In this document: one piece after another, positions 34,747 to 46,324 of the stretch
Numbering within the stretch: the stretch's first letter is position 1
Layout of the letters: each line of letters starts with the position of its first letter
Origin: Talinum fruticosum
Taxonomy: Eukaryota > Streptophyta > Magnoliopsida > Caryophyllales > Talinaceae
Reading direction: 5' to 3'
Assembly (NCBI GenBank): GCA_021018815.1
Contig: JAITYX010000006.1
Span: 2,445,001 to 2,509,000, forward strand
DNA: 64,000 bases
The notes under the pieces: model-generated
What the model was told of the DNA's origin: nothing
Databases searched by the model: none
Seen by the model: the letters and a program-made list of their open reading frames with translations, nothing else
Translations under genes and position numbers: made by a program

Positions 34747-34799
34747 TGAGAACCAGAAAGCTAGGGTTATATATGGGGGAGAGAGAGAGAGAGAGAGGA

Positions 34800-36360
34800 G
34801 GGAGCGAGAGGGTCGAGCGCCTCCGACAACGGTTCGACTCTTTTTTTCTTTGTTTTCCTCACTTTTTCTTCCCGATTTTGGAAAGAAAGTAAGGTGACTT
34901 ATTGTAAGTAAATTTTCTTCTATTTTTCCATTGTATTTTCCATCAGTTTTTTTTTCATTCTAATTTTCTTTAATATAAACACTAGAAAGAAAATTACCTT
35001 TTTAATTTTTTTCTTTCTATCTTAGTTTCCTTAAATAAAAGAGAGCCTAATTTGAGATAATTTTGTAATTTCTTTGCATCACTTTTATAAGTAAAGATTG
35101 ATGAAACGACTCAATTAAATATAAATTAATTGGAGTAATTTTCCTCACCCTTTCAAGGTTTCGAATTCCAAATACATGCCTTTCATAGTCCTTTCTTGTT
35201 TTTCCCTTTTTGATAGAATTCATCGTCTTATTTGTTTCCTTACTATATAAATGAAAATTTTCATTTATTCGAAGTTTCGGTAAATTTTTTCTAAAATTTT
35301 CGTATTATTTTTCACCTTCATTGACATTTTTACTCTATTATTATAAGAAGCTGAAATTATAGAAATACCTTTCTTCTCTTACTTTTTCTGCCCTACTCAC
35401 CCCTCGGCAGCCCATGAACCTTTCCCTATGAAAATCTGACTTGAAGGGCTCATCAAAATTAAAGTAATAGGGAAATAAAATAGTGCGCCCCATCAAAATT
35501 AAAGTAATTCACAAATCTCATATTCAAAACGGTAAAAAGCATGAGGCGGCTATAATATTATCATCACCTTACTCTATTCTTACAGTAAGATGATACTATA
35601 ATTTCTCTACCCTTTTTCTAGATAGAAAATATCCATTTTCTCTACCTTTTTTTAATAAAAGAAAATTATAAAATAGCTTATAAAATATATGTTTTCTCTA
35701 CCCCTTTTATTGTTACATAGAATTAAAACATATAATAGAAATATGTACATAAACAATAACCTTTAACAATAAATGCAACTCTTTAAGCCAAAAAGAAAAA
35801 CTCAAGAATTAATTACTTACCTACTACGTGTCGGGATCACATCATTCGCATTCACTCATAATTTTTTCTAAATATCTTCATTATTTGATAGTCTATACTT
35901 TTTCTAATAGAAAGAAAATATATTGTTACCAAATAATCTATGAAATTGAGAACACAATGATTTATAGAGTCATAGTCATATAGTGTACTCTTTAACATTT
36001 GTTCTTGAGGAGACGTATCACTATATACTGAATGTTCTCTTCTTTACTTTAAATTAACCTTAAATTATTTTAAATATCATGTCCATTGTAATTTAGTTTT
36101 GTTTGTCTTTTAAAAAATTTAGGAATTATTTCGTTCAAAAAAGAAAAGTAATTATGAGTTTCTTTAATTAGCAAGTTCTAAAGTACGATCAAAGTTTAAT
36201 GATTATTTGCACCAAAAACTAAAGTTTACTGATTTTTTGAATCATTTTTAAAGTTTGGTGATTTTTAAAAACTTTGGAGCAAAGTTGAGTGATTTTCTTT
36301 TTTTTCGTTTTTTTGTGACCAAAAGAACTTACAAATTATTTCAAGAAAAACGTTGGTGAT
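34800..36360. other. Intergenic, no gene seen
   Basis: AT-rich DNA. A short GAAAGAAAATTACC-like phrase near 34985 resembles the text near 32790 in reverse. Nothing codes convincingly. Confidence 0.4.
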
Positions 36361-36369
36361 GACTTGTAT

Positions 36370-36770
36370 TCATGAATCGGAAGAATGGATGTGTGCTCCT
36401 GGTAGGCTTGATTGTTGATGTGTCCTTTCTCGGCATGCACCTGACCTGCAAAATGGAAGACCTTGGGGTCGGATCCTGGAGAACACCTTTTCGACGCTCA
36501 ATTCAAGATGAGATGAAGGTTGAAGTAAAGATTCAGATCTTTGAAGATCAAATCTCCAAAGATGCAACCTTTGAAGGTAGATTCTTCAAATTTGGAGTCT
36601 TGATGAGATCCAATCTTATATGAATATATAAATAAACGTGTAATCTTAGAGGAGATGTCGTTGATGATGGTTGTCATCCTAAGGAGAATATTCAATGCTT
36701 TTTTTCTAGGTACTCGTGCAATGATTGTATGATGGGGAATTATGCATGAGATAGGCTATATTTATGGGTG
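36370..36770. repeat. Possible solo LTR remnant
   Basis: Contains GGCATGCACCTGACCTGCAAAA and then TTTTCGACGCTCAATTCAAG, phrases typical of one group of plant gypsy-type LTRs. Later sequence carries a TATA-like TATTTATGGG near 36760. No paired copy or target duplication is visible, so this is a resemblance only. Confidence 0.3.
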
Positions 36771-37083
36771 AAATATACGAGGGTAAAAGGGTTATTGAGA
36801 AACCTTAATTTTACCTTTTACATGGAGAGTTGGGCCTCACTAGGCCTAATGAAAAGTTGATACTTAGATCCCAAACTTAATTCGATCCAATTCACTGCTA
36901 ATGAGGCATCTCATGTGGATAATATGGGATTGTTTCACATCATTTAATCCGTCGTATTTTACCTAAATGTATCTAGAGGTAGGTATATGGGATATGGAAT
37001 AGTGTTTGTTGCTTCTTGAGGCTGTCTTCTTTACTTTTCGTCTCTTTTTACAAGACATTCATTCAGTTGTCATGTCAACCATG

Positions 37084-38152
37084 TGACATGTTTGGTTGAA
37101 TGTAATCAAAGTAATAATATAATCAAATCGGTAATGTTTATTACATTATCATGTTTGGTTATAATTTTATAATGCAATCAAAATTGTATTGTAATCACAT
37201 TAACCTTTACCTATGTAATTACAATTAGTTAGACATTCACTAAATAATCATGATTACATACATCCTTGTGATCAAATTTGAATACACTTGCAATAATTCT
37301 CTCTGTCTCTCTGTCTCTCTGTCTCTATTCCATATCCTTTTTCTCCCTCCTCCTTGGCAAGCAAAAATTCATCCATTTGAGAAAAAACTTGATTTTATTT
37401 CTTCTATTATCTTAATATATGATATGATCGATTGGTCATTCGAGAGAAAAATTCCATTTTAACATTTTGGATTCAAAATTCGACTATTCTATTAAAAAGA
37501 TAAAATAAGCTTAAGTTAAAACTTTTAGATCAATATTTTTTACTTGTTAATATGTATCTTTAATTTGATAAATATTTATCATCAATAAAATAATTCAATT
37601 GATATTTTTTATCAATGAAGAAAACTCAAAACTGAATTATATGATAAAAGAGATTAAAAAAAGCTCAAACATAAATTTAAATTTTAAAATTTTGTTATTT
37701 TGAATAACATTTACTTTCACTACGACAAACATTTATCGCCATTAGAATAATCCAGTTGATCTTTTTCGCCACAAAAAAAATTAAAAATTAGAAAATATGA
37801 TATAAAAGACTAAAAAAGTCTCAAATATAATTTCGAATTTAAAATGCTTTCATGTTGATAACATTTATCTCTATTACGACATTTATTACCACTAAAATAA
37901 TATAGTTGGTTTAAAAAGCTCAAATCTAAATATGTAACTCAAAATTTTATTTATATAACATTTATCTCCACTACAATTATTTAATTACTATTTTCTACTA
38001 TTGAAATAATTAATTACCTTTGTGATTATATTACACTTTTTATATAATCAAACGTGCCAATGTAATTATTGTCCCATTATATTGTATACCTAATTACATT
38101 ACATATTTGATTATATTACACCCCTATTGCATTACGTCCAACCAAATGCCAC
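37084..38152. mobile_element. Harbinger-like MITE, copy A
   Basis: It begins ACATGTTTGGTTGAATGTAA and ends CGTCCAACCAAATGCCACA. The whole 1.07 kb aligns with copy B at 50332-51461, including an internal CTCTCTGTCTCTCT stretch, TCCTCCTTGGCAAGCAAAAA, and repeated ACATTTATCNCCA phrases. No transposase is encoded. Its target duplication is less clear than in copy B. Confidence 0.75.
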
Positions 38153-38401
38153 AATAGTGTTATCATTTGATACATACTCTTTTGGATTGTTAAATCACCT
38201 TGAGGGCGAGTTTCTTGGTTTGTATTCTCTTTTTCATCATGTGGCCAATTGACTAGCATGTTCTTGGGTGCTCTTGGATGCAATATTTTCATCCTCTGTT
38301 GCTATAAAATGAGCCTTAAGTTGGAGATTATGTTGAGAGAACTAGCCTTGTAACCGATCTCGGTTAGCAAAGTGGGTCAATGATTCGATTAGTCGGACCG
38401 T

Positions 38402-39966
38402 TACTACTACGAAACCACTTTTAACGACGAGTCTTTAACGATGGTTAAAAGGACAAACCGTCATGAAAAATGGACCAGTGGCATTTTTGTAAATAAGCGG
38501 CATTGTTTATCATCTATGACGACGTTTGTTTTAATGAACCGTCTAACAACAGCTTCTTTCAATGAACCGTAGTTAAAAGTCCGACAGAATTTTAACTACA
38601 GTTCATTGAAAAGAACCGTAGTTAAAACTCTGTAAGACTTTAAACTATTTTCAATGAACCCTCGTCTCTCCTCAAAAGGCCCCTCCTCTCTTCTTCTAGT
38701 GTTTTCATTCTTTCTCCTCAAAGGAACCTCTCTTAATTCTTCTCCCTCTCTCCTCTCTCTCCCTTGTCCCCGCTTCGCCTTCATCGCCTTTCGCTCTCTC
38801 GTCCTCGTTGTCGCCTGCCGGATCGTTGGAGCCTCCTAGTTGGTACGCCTTTCTCCCTCTCTAACTCTCTTCCGTCTCACTAACTCTCTTCGTCTCTCTT
38901 TTTCTACCTCTCTTTCTCTCGTAATTTTTCTTAGATCTGTCCCCGCGAAGGCTAGGGTTTATGGGTTCTACTTTTGGAAAGGAAACTATGAGTTTAATCA
39001 CTAAGAATTTAGAGGTGAATCGCTACTCTTTTGGTTGAATCTAGAGTTTTTATTGATATCCATTTGGTTGTAATTTCTCTTAATTTCTCCCTTTTCAACA
39101 TGATTTTGTAGGTCTCGATGAAAGTGAAGGCTAGGGTTTTGGTTGAATCTTAAGGTGACGGAAATAGAAAGAGAAAGAGAAATCGATCTATGAAGGTTTC
39201 GGTTGAATCGATGGTCCCGACGAAGGCAAAGGCTAGGGTTTTGATTTTGCAAGTCCCAAATCACAATTTTAAAAAATGTTAAATCGCTGGACGAGTAAGA
39301 GAAGCGAATTGAGGAGAGAGAGAAACAATTGGACCAGTGGTTCCCGATCGTTGAATTGGAGTCGAAATCCCGGACAAGGTAAAGATAATTATTTGATTTC
39401 CTTCTTCCGAGAGTTTTTCGGAGACTCACAAGAAGAGGAAATGAGAGGAGGATGTCTTCGTATTATGGATTATGGATTATTCTAGATTTGAATTTTTGTA
39501 TTATGGAAAGAAAAGGAGGAAACAATTGGTTTGAATTTCGTTTTAAGATCTCTATTATGGATGTTTCTTTGTTGGTATTCCTTCGCTCCTTTAGAGTTGA
39601 CTTGCATTTTTCGTTCGTCTTCTTGGCTCTCTTCCTTAATTTTTAGTTTTTAGATCTCAAAATTCCGGAGCGCCTTTAGATCTAAAATTTCGGATCTGTA
39701 GGAGCTCTATTTTTTTTTTAATAATTATAGCTATGACGACAGTTTAGATGAAGAACCATCGTTATAGGTAGATTTATGATAACGGTTCTTCATCCGAACC
39801 ATCGTCGTAGATTGACCTAGACAGAACCATCATCATAGGTCCTATTTTACTATGGTTTTTGAACCATCATCAAAGATGCTACATACAACGATGCCCAAAT
39901 ACACGACGATAACAGCTTGTTAAAGGTCATTTTCAACCGTAGTTAAAAGTGGTTCTTATAGTAGTG
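38402..39966. mobile_element. CACTA (En/Spm) non-autonomous element 1
   Basis: The right end, read inward, is CACTACTATAAGAACCACTT. The left end is TACTACTACGAAACCACTTT, with the first C changed to T. CGT flanks it on both sides (38399-38401 and 39967-39969), the 3-bp duplication of the superfamily. Subterminal repeats of the type AACCGTAGTTAAAA and ACCGTCGTCATAGG occur in both orientations at both ends. The interior (about 38650-39400) resembles the 5' end of a plant gene, with CT-rich leader sequence and a TCCTAGTTGGTACGC junction. No transposase is present. Confidence 0.85.
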
Positions 39967-40830
39967 CGTTTAGCTTAGATTAGACCGATTGACTCGGTTG
40001 ATGGTTGAACCAAGTAAAACCGGTCAAACCTGGTATATATTTGAGTAAAAAAACAAAGCAAACTTAACCCATATGTATAAAAACAATTATGGGCCTTGTC
40101 CAAAAAGCCCATATAAACTCTAATATTTTAACCTTTTTTATCTTTTCGAAAAGAAAACCCTAATTGCTTTTAACCCCGTCCTCCCATTGCTATACAAGCA
40201 CAACCTCTCTCTCTTTCTTCTAAATATAATCACACCTATCTCTTTCCTCGAAAGCTCCCATTACTAGAGTCTTTCTCTCTCCCTCTAAAGCTCCTCTTTC
40301 TACAACTTCTCTCTTTGTCCTCTAAAGATTATCACATATCTCTCATTTCCACCTCTCTCTCTCCTTTAGATCCCGAATTATCTAATAATTTGTATATATC
40401 TCTCTCCTTCATCTAAATATCATCACGAGTATTAAAATATGGGAAGATCCCGACATCCGCAATGACTCCGACAATGAGCAAATTGAAAGAATGGTCTTAG
40501 CTGCAACCCTTTGTATAACACGCGGTCTTTGAACTCGAACTCGAATGGCCAAGATGAGTCATGAATAATCTCTCCTCTAAAGCTATAAAATCACAGTTGA
40601 GCCACGGTCAAGGCGAGTCGACCAATTCAGATCGATTTTTCCTGTTCAATTGTCCGAATGAGCCAATATCATCCGAGCGCTAAAGAGACCGGTTCCCAAT
40701 CTGGCTGGTTCGACTGACCGGTTCAATCTGGTTCGACCGACATAGCTTATTGGAGGCCTTTAAATTTGATCTCAAACGCTGATACAACCCAATCGTACAC
40801 TTTCGAATGGGCTCTCAAGCTATTGGAGCT
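39967..40830. other. Host or repeat sequence between two CACTA elements
   Basis: Contains AAACCCTAATTGC and long CT-rich tracts (40195-40420) like a plant 5' leader. CGGTTCGACCG-type phrases occur at both sides (39990-40030 and 40690-40745), possibly the two ends of an older element into which CACTA 1 jumped. No long frame. Confidence 0.35.
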
Positions 40831-41859
40831 CACAACTACAAGAATGGTTTTTAACAATGGTCATAAATGAGTTTTAACAACGGTTGAAAAAGGCATAAAC
40901 CTTATAATTATATCAACTTGGTAAGAACATTAATTTTATTCCGGATGATATCTAATATATTGTTGCTTGTTTTAGAAACTGCAGCATTCTTGTCATTATT
41001 TTTGACTTGTAGTATTCATGTAAATAGATGATTTTGTTCGATGAGGATCAAAACAAAATAAGGACTAAGTCTGTCCAATTGGAAGGGTAGAAGATATCAT
41101 TATTCGATGAGGGATATAATTCAGGTAATGTTTCTTGTAATGTTTCCTGTGAATAATTGTTGCTTAACACTTAACACTTTTCTTAGTTGTGGTTGCTAAT
41201 TTCACTTCCCGCTTAATGTTTTTCTCAGCTTTTATGTTGTAGAACAACCTTTACCCCTACACGAACTCCAAGAAGCAAAATAAGAGCATACCCTCCAGCA
41301 AGAAGAAACATGTGGTATTATGTTTGTATGATTATATTGCTTGTTTGGAGTTCAAATATGATGTAATTCTTTGCTTAAACTTTAAATGTGAAATATGGAA
41401 CTCGTATTGCGAATTTGTTCGAGATGGAACTATGTTGTGGTTGTAGTAAGTTGGAAATTCTTGTATATGTTTGAAACTTGAGGCTGGTGGTTTGTTGCTG
41501 TGTCGGGTGTGATGTATTTTGGAGTGTATTTTGTACAAGTGGAAAGAAAAACAAAAAAACTATTAAAAAAATATTGACCTATTACGACGATTTTTATATT
41601 AAAATCGTCGTCATAAGCTCTGAACAAAAATTTGGCGAGCAGGACCTATAATGACAGCTTTGTTTGGAAAACCGTCGTCATATAGGTCACTTCGGATGAT
41701 GGGTTTTTCATGAAAACCGTCGTCATAGGTGACCTATTATGACGGTTGTTGAACCGTAGTTAAAAATGCTATATACAACGACACCCAAATACACGACGCA
41801 TATTAACCATCGTTAAAGGTCGTTTTTAACCGTAGTTAAAAGTGGTTTCTATAGTAGTG
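40831..41859. mobile_element. CACTA-like element 2
   Basis: The right end, read inward, is CACTACTATAGAAACCACTT and ends at 41859. The left end is CACAACTACAAGAATGGTTT, a weaker match. Subterminal ACCGTCGTCATAGG and AACCGTAGTTAAAA repeats resemble element 1. The flanks differ (GCT left, CAT right), and only the right flank is viral, so the left end may have been replaced by rearrangement. Confidence 0.65.
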
Positions 41860-42158
41860 CATGATTTAATTTTGTTTATCGAAGGCTGCTCATTATCCTC
41901 TTCGAAGTGTTTTGGAAAGTCTTAATTACAACTAGCTCATCATTATTTGAATTTGATTCAGATGAAGAAGAAGTCTCATTACGTTGTAGTTGGCAAGTCT
42001 TATCAAGATAACTAATAGATTTGCCTTTAAGAGCGATGTCAATATCTTTTATTTGTTTAGAGATGCTATCCGGAAGACTAGCATTAGAATTTGAAGCAAC
42101 TTTGACAAGGGATTCTTCATTTTGCTTAGGAATATTATCAAGTTTAAAGAGAGGTTTA
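41860..42158 (-). pseudogene. Endogenous pararetrovirus fragment, N-terminal coat-protein region
   Basis: Matches 53480-53770 and 62085-62380 (minus strand), including SISKQIKDIDI and a serine-rich acidic run. It starts directly at the CACTA 2 end and stops at GGTTTAGA, where sequence from a different part of the viral genome in the opposite orientation takes over. Confidence 0.8.
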
Positions 42159-42574
42159 GAGCATTCCCTTACAAATTTCACTCCTTTACCTTATAAAATT
42201 GTTGTTATAAATTCTACCGCTACCCATTACCATGCTAAATTTACGTAACATTTGTTTCTTACAAATTATAAATCCCTCCATCCAATGATCTTATCCAACA
42301 ATTTATCCAACGAAGTTTTTGAAATCTCCATTATCATACCGACCATTCTCAAAAGGACCAACGATTCTATGAATTTATTATTGTAGATTCGCATTCAATT
42401 GACTTTATCCATACAAAAGACAAACAAATCGTGACTACATACTTTATTCCAAGTGCATCATCCAACAAGTTATTGGTTCCCATGAGTGGAAGAACCCATT
42501 TGAAAAGAGACAATTTTCCATCCCCTATCAATCACAATCTTACAACTACAACAATTACAAAATGGTTTGGTATA
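42159..42574 (+). pseudogene. Endogenous pararetrovirus fragment, 3' ORF (inverted)
   Basis: Reverse complement of 47960-48365. It continues, after the solo LTR, at 46325. The joined viral text TTTGGTATAGAGTATTTCTC is intact in copy 1 (minus strand, near 47960), which shows where the LTR went in. Confidence 0.82.
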
Positions 42575-42794
42575 TTTAACACCCGAAACTTAATCATAAT
42601 TAATTATTTTAAATTTATATTTTATCATTTTAATATTGTTTAAGAGCGAGTGAGCCACTCAAAAATTTGAAAGTAAAATAAATGATGTGAACAAATTTAA
42701 TAATCATAAATAATAATAAGTAATTTGTACAGATTTACATTTGTCCGAAGAAATGTATGTATACTCGAGTAATGCAAAATTGTGTATCAAACAC

Positions 42795-43250
42795 GATTTA
42801 TTTATATATAAACAATAAGTAAAAAAAAAAAGGGGGAAGGCAACAGCTAGAAACATCGGGGATATAATGAATAAGAGTGGGGGTTGCAAACCAGGAAAAA
42901 TATCATCTTCATCTCTCTTCCATTCCTCCTTCACTCCCTCTCGGTGTGGTGCTCGTACCACTACCGGCCGGCCAGCCCTCACCGGCTTCTTCCGCCGCCG
43001 AGCAAGCCGCCGCAGGTGTACCTGGCCGCTGCCCTGCTCCCGCACCCATTTATCTTCTCCCTCCTCCACTGTCTCGCGCCGGCAGGGCAACACCGCCCTC
43101 GCTGCTGCTGCTCGGTCGTGCACCCCCGGCTCGCCACCGTCCCCGGTCGCCGACCGGCGCCGACACCACCGACCAACGCCCGGAGCTTCCACCCCGGACA
43201 CCAAACCACCACCACCAATTCCACTTCAAAACCCCTTTGAGGTATATCTC
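42795..43250 (+). promoter_or_regulatory. Promoter and GC-rich leader inside the solo LTR
   Basis: TTATTTATATATAAAC near 42798 is a TATA box. From 42940 to 43210 the sequence turns strongly GC-rich (CCGCCGCCGAGCAAGCCGCC and similar). Every frame on both strands is open and full of Pro, Arg and Ala, which is the effect of composition and not evidence of a gene. Confidence 0.45.
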
Positions 43251-45480
43251 TAATTCTCCATTTCTAAGCAAATTTTATCACAAATTTATGTTATTATTGA
43301 ATAATTAGACAAGGATATGTGAATTGTGAATTGATTATGGTGGAAGTGAAGGAATTGTGGGAGAAAATGAAATTGGATTTGGGGTTTATTATGTGTGGAT
43401 ATAGAATTGGAAATTGACTTGGGTTTATTTATAATTGTGAATGTGTTTGTTTAACTTCCATGAATATGAATGAATTGTTTGGTTGTGGAAGAAATGGGAG
43501 AAAGATATTGAGTATGATTGGAGTGCGAACATGTATGTTATTCTGAGTTGCTTTCAAGGGTGTGTAATTGAAGATTAATGAAAAATTGAATTTATTGGTG
43601 TATGAGAGCTAAACTTGAGCAAATTAATGTAATTGAATCTTGGTTTAGTTAAGTAAGAGTAAATCAATTTGAAATGTGAAAATTTGATAGAGTACGGAGG
43701 TATATTCATGTATGTGAATTAAGTGGAAATTGAGCTATGTAAAGTTGTGGATTGAAAATATGAAATAAATGTAAATTGGATAGGAAGTTGAAGGTTTTGG
43801 TGGAATTAACGGAGATCTTGTTTGAGGTAAGTTGCGATGAAGTGAAAAATAAGGCCATAACTACTTGGATTATAATAAAACATGAATGACTAAGTGAGCA
43901 ATGGTCATCAAGAAGGTTTGGGATATCATTGAAAGAGAGGTTATGATTGAAAAGAAATTCAGAATGTTAAATCACGTTGAGAAGGGAGGAAGAATAGATC
44001 TTTATAAAATTGTGAGAGTTTTAATCCCAAATGAACCTTGAGCGACAAGTGAGAAATTAAAAGAAACTGAACGCAAGAGTTTACAAAAGAAAGAAAAAGA
44101 AATAGTAGTATGACAATTTGAATAGAGATCTGACTTATCGAATCAAATCACTTTCTGAAAACAGAAAAGCGACGGAAACGACATGTTCGAAGAAAGAACG
44201 AAAAATGATGTTTAAGGGAGAACGAACAACTATCTCGAGTACGTTACTATCTCGCACTTTTCAAAATATTTAAATGTTAATATGTTAAAATATTGATGAG
44301 TTTCACTATTCTATCTACGACCCACTAAATCATTAATCGATTATTGGTACTATTCATAAAAGAATTAATCGTACGGAGCCATCTCCCGATAATCGGGATT
44401 TTTATGATTAAATTGCTTAACCGAAGCCTTATCTATAAATGTACATGTATGAAGGTTCTTGTCTTGATCAAAAATCGAAAAGTTCATGAGCACAAGAAAA
44501 TGAGAACATTGACGAGATTGTAATTTAACTTATATACTCGTTTGAAACTTGATTTTTGTGGTTGTAAATATACTCCGGCATGTGACCGTTGAGTTGTGTA
44601 CTCCGAGCGTGTGGCTCGTTGAGTTTTATTGTGGATTTTATGCAAGTTTTTAAGGCTTTTAGCCTAATGGTTAGGTCATATTTCAAACAGAACCTTGCCG
44701 AAATTTTTAGAAAATTAGAAAACCAAATGGACACCTTAAGTAGGGGATGTAGAGTGTTGATTGTCGAGTGCAAAAGCATTAAAGCAACAAAGTATATAAT
44801 ATAACTTAGATTGTGAAAGGAAATTGAAGTGATTATAGGGTGATAATTCCAAGTGTGATAGTGGTACCAATAAGAATTTATTAACTGGGTGAATTTGGAT
44901 TACATCGATGAAATGAATTGGTGGTGGTTTTGAAGTAAGTAATTTAATAAATGACTAATCATAGAAGGAAGTTAAGGTATTTAGATTAGCCAAGTCAAGG
45001 AGCCAATTGGTAGGAAGTAGGAAGTATATTTGGTTTACAGAGCATACTAGATGAAACTTGAGTTTTATTAAAAGAATGAAGAATTAAACTCATCAATTAT
45101 TATATACAAATTCAAACTATATCATCAATAGCTTATTTCTGGGAAATGTATGAATATCGAGATCAAAAGGAAACAATCCGGATAGCTGCGCGAAAAGTAA
45201 AAGATTGGTGATCATAAATGCATACAAATATTGTTAAAAGACTAGTGATCTACAAAAGTAGATTCGTTTTGGAAACGAAATCGAATTGAAATTGTGTTAC
45301 CCTTGAGGTGTTCGGCACGCTGAGGTACGTTATCGCTTTTACATTTATACTAAAAGTAAAAGTTTTACGGAGTTAATAGTTGGTGCTTACAATTCATTGC
45401 ATTTATAAATAAGCTTTTCACAATTTATCATGATTTGGTCATCCAAAGGACCCATTAATCGTTTGACGATCCATGAATGA

Positions 45481-45517
45481 ACGTAATCGTAATCGTAATC
45501 GTAACCATAATCGTAAA
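45481..45517. repeat. Short CGTAAT tandem repeat
   Basis: CGTAAT repeated about four times, then degenerate copies. It lies in the solo LTR just ahead of the 27-bp repeats. Confidence 0.8.
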
Positions 45518-45567
45518 TGGTTGATCCGGGGATGCCTAGACAACGTTCCTCGCTAGCGAGCATTTAA

Positions 45568-45729
45568 CCGTTAATCGTTCAATTGTTCACAAAACCGTTA
45601 ATCGTTCAATTGCTCACGGAACCGTTAGTCGTTCAACCGTTCACGTGAATCGTTAATCATTCAATTGTTCACGTAATCGTTAATTATTCAACTGTTCACA
45701 CAATCGTTTAATCGTTCAATTGTTCACAG
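45568..45729. repeat. 27-bp tandem repeat, six units
   Basis: Units of the form CCGTTAATCGTTCAATTGTT followed by CAC plus four variable bases start at 45568, 45595, 45622, 45651, 45678 and 45705. There are no spacers between them, and they lie inside the solo LTR. Confidence 0.88.
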
Positions 45730-46324
45730 CCGACTCCCTTAGGGTTCAATGAGCCTAGGAGTCGGATTCTATGATTGATTGTTTTATAGTATGGGTCCTA
45801 AGTTTGGCTAATTCGGAAAAGCAAATCGGCAATTGACAAGTTTGCAAACCGATTATTCAAGAAAAATGATTTAAAATATGCATGATTTAAGAACACTTAA
45901 ATTATAACTTTATTTCATAACGGTAACGTCATCGAGCTTTTAGCTCACACGTCTATTGTTTTATGTTTTAAAATTTTTAGGAAGTCGAGTGCATGGCGGA
46001 CTATTCACAATCACACCTAAAGTTTAAAGAGGAAGAAAAAGATGAAGCTGGTCAGGAGAAGTGATGTATGGCTGTTCGTCTTGACCCCATGCATGTTAGT
46101 CCCTCTCTTGGTCTCTTGGCTCATGATTCCTCTTCGGCGTTTCGAAATTTTCATTTTCTATGAAGAAGATTTGAGTTGGATTGTTACATAAATTATTTGA
46201 ATAATTATTTTGCTCAAATGAATTTGCCTTGTTTTCATTCCGAAAACGGCGGTAACGTATCCCAATTTACAAGTCTTCCGCCGTTAATTATTTATTTATG
46301 TGTTTGCGTATTGGGGGCATTACA

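Larger units (their letters stand above)
42575..46324. mobile_element. 3.75-kb solo LTR, gypsy chromovirus type
   Basis: The left end is TTTAACACCCGAAACTTAAT (first G of TGTAACACCC changed) and the right end is GTATTGGGGGCATTACA. TGTAACACC...TTACA termini with AATTAATTATTT just inside are typical of long plant chromovirus (Tekay/Del-like) LTRs. Flanks are GTATA (42570-42574) and GTATG (46325-46329). Uninterrupted viral copies read GTATA once at this point. No internal retroelement genes are present, so it is a solo LTR left by recombination. Confidence 0.85.

Noticed and set aside
42704..43308. Several overlapping long open frames on both strands (Pro/Arg/Ala-rich)
   Set aside because: All frames are open because of local GC richness inside the solo LTR; amino-acid content is composition-driven and no domain is visible.
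45568..45729. CRISPR-like array
   Set aside because: Repeats are directly adjacent with no unique spacers, in a plant LTR; it is a minisatellite.
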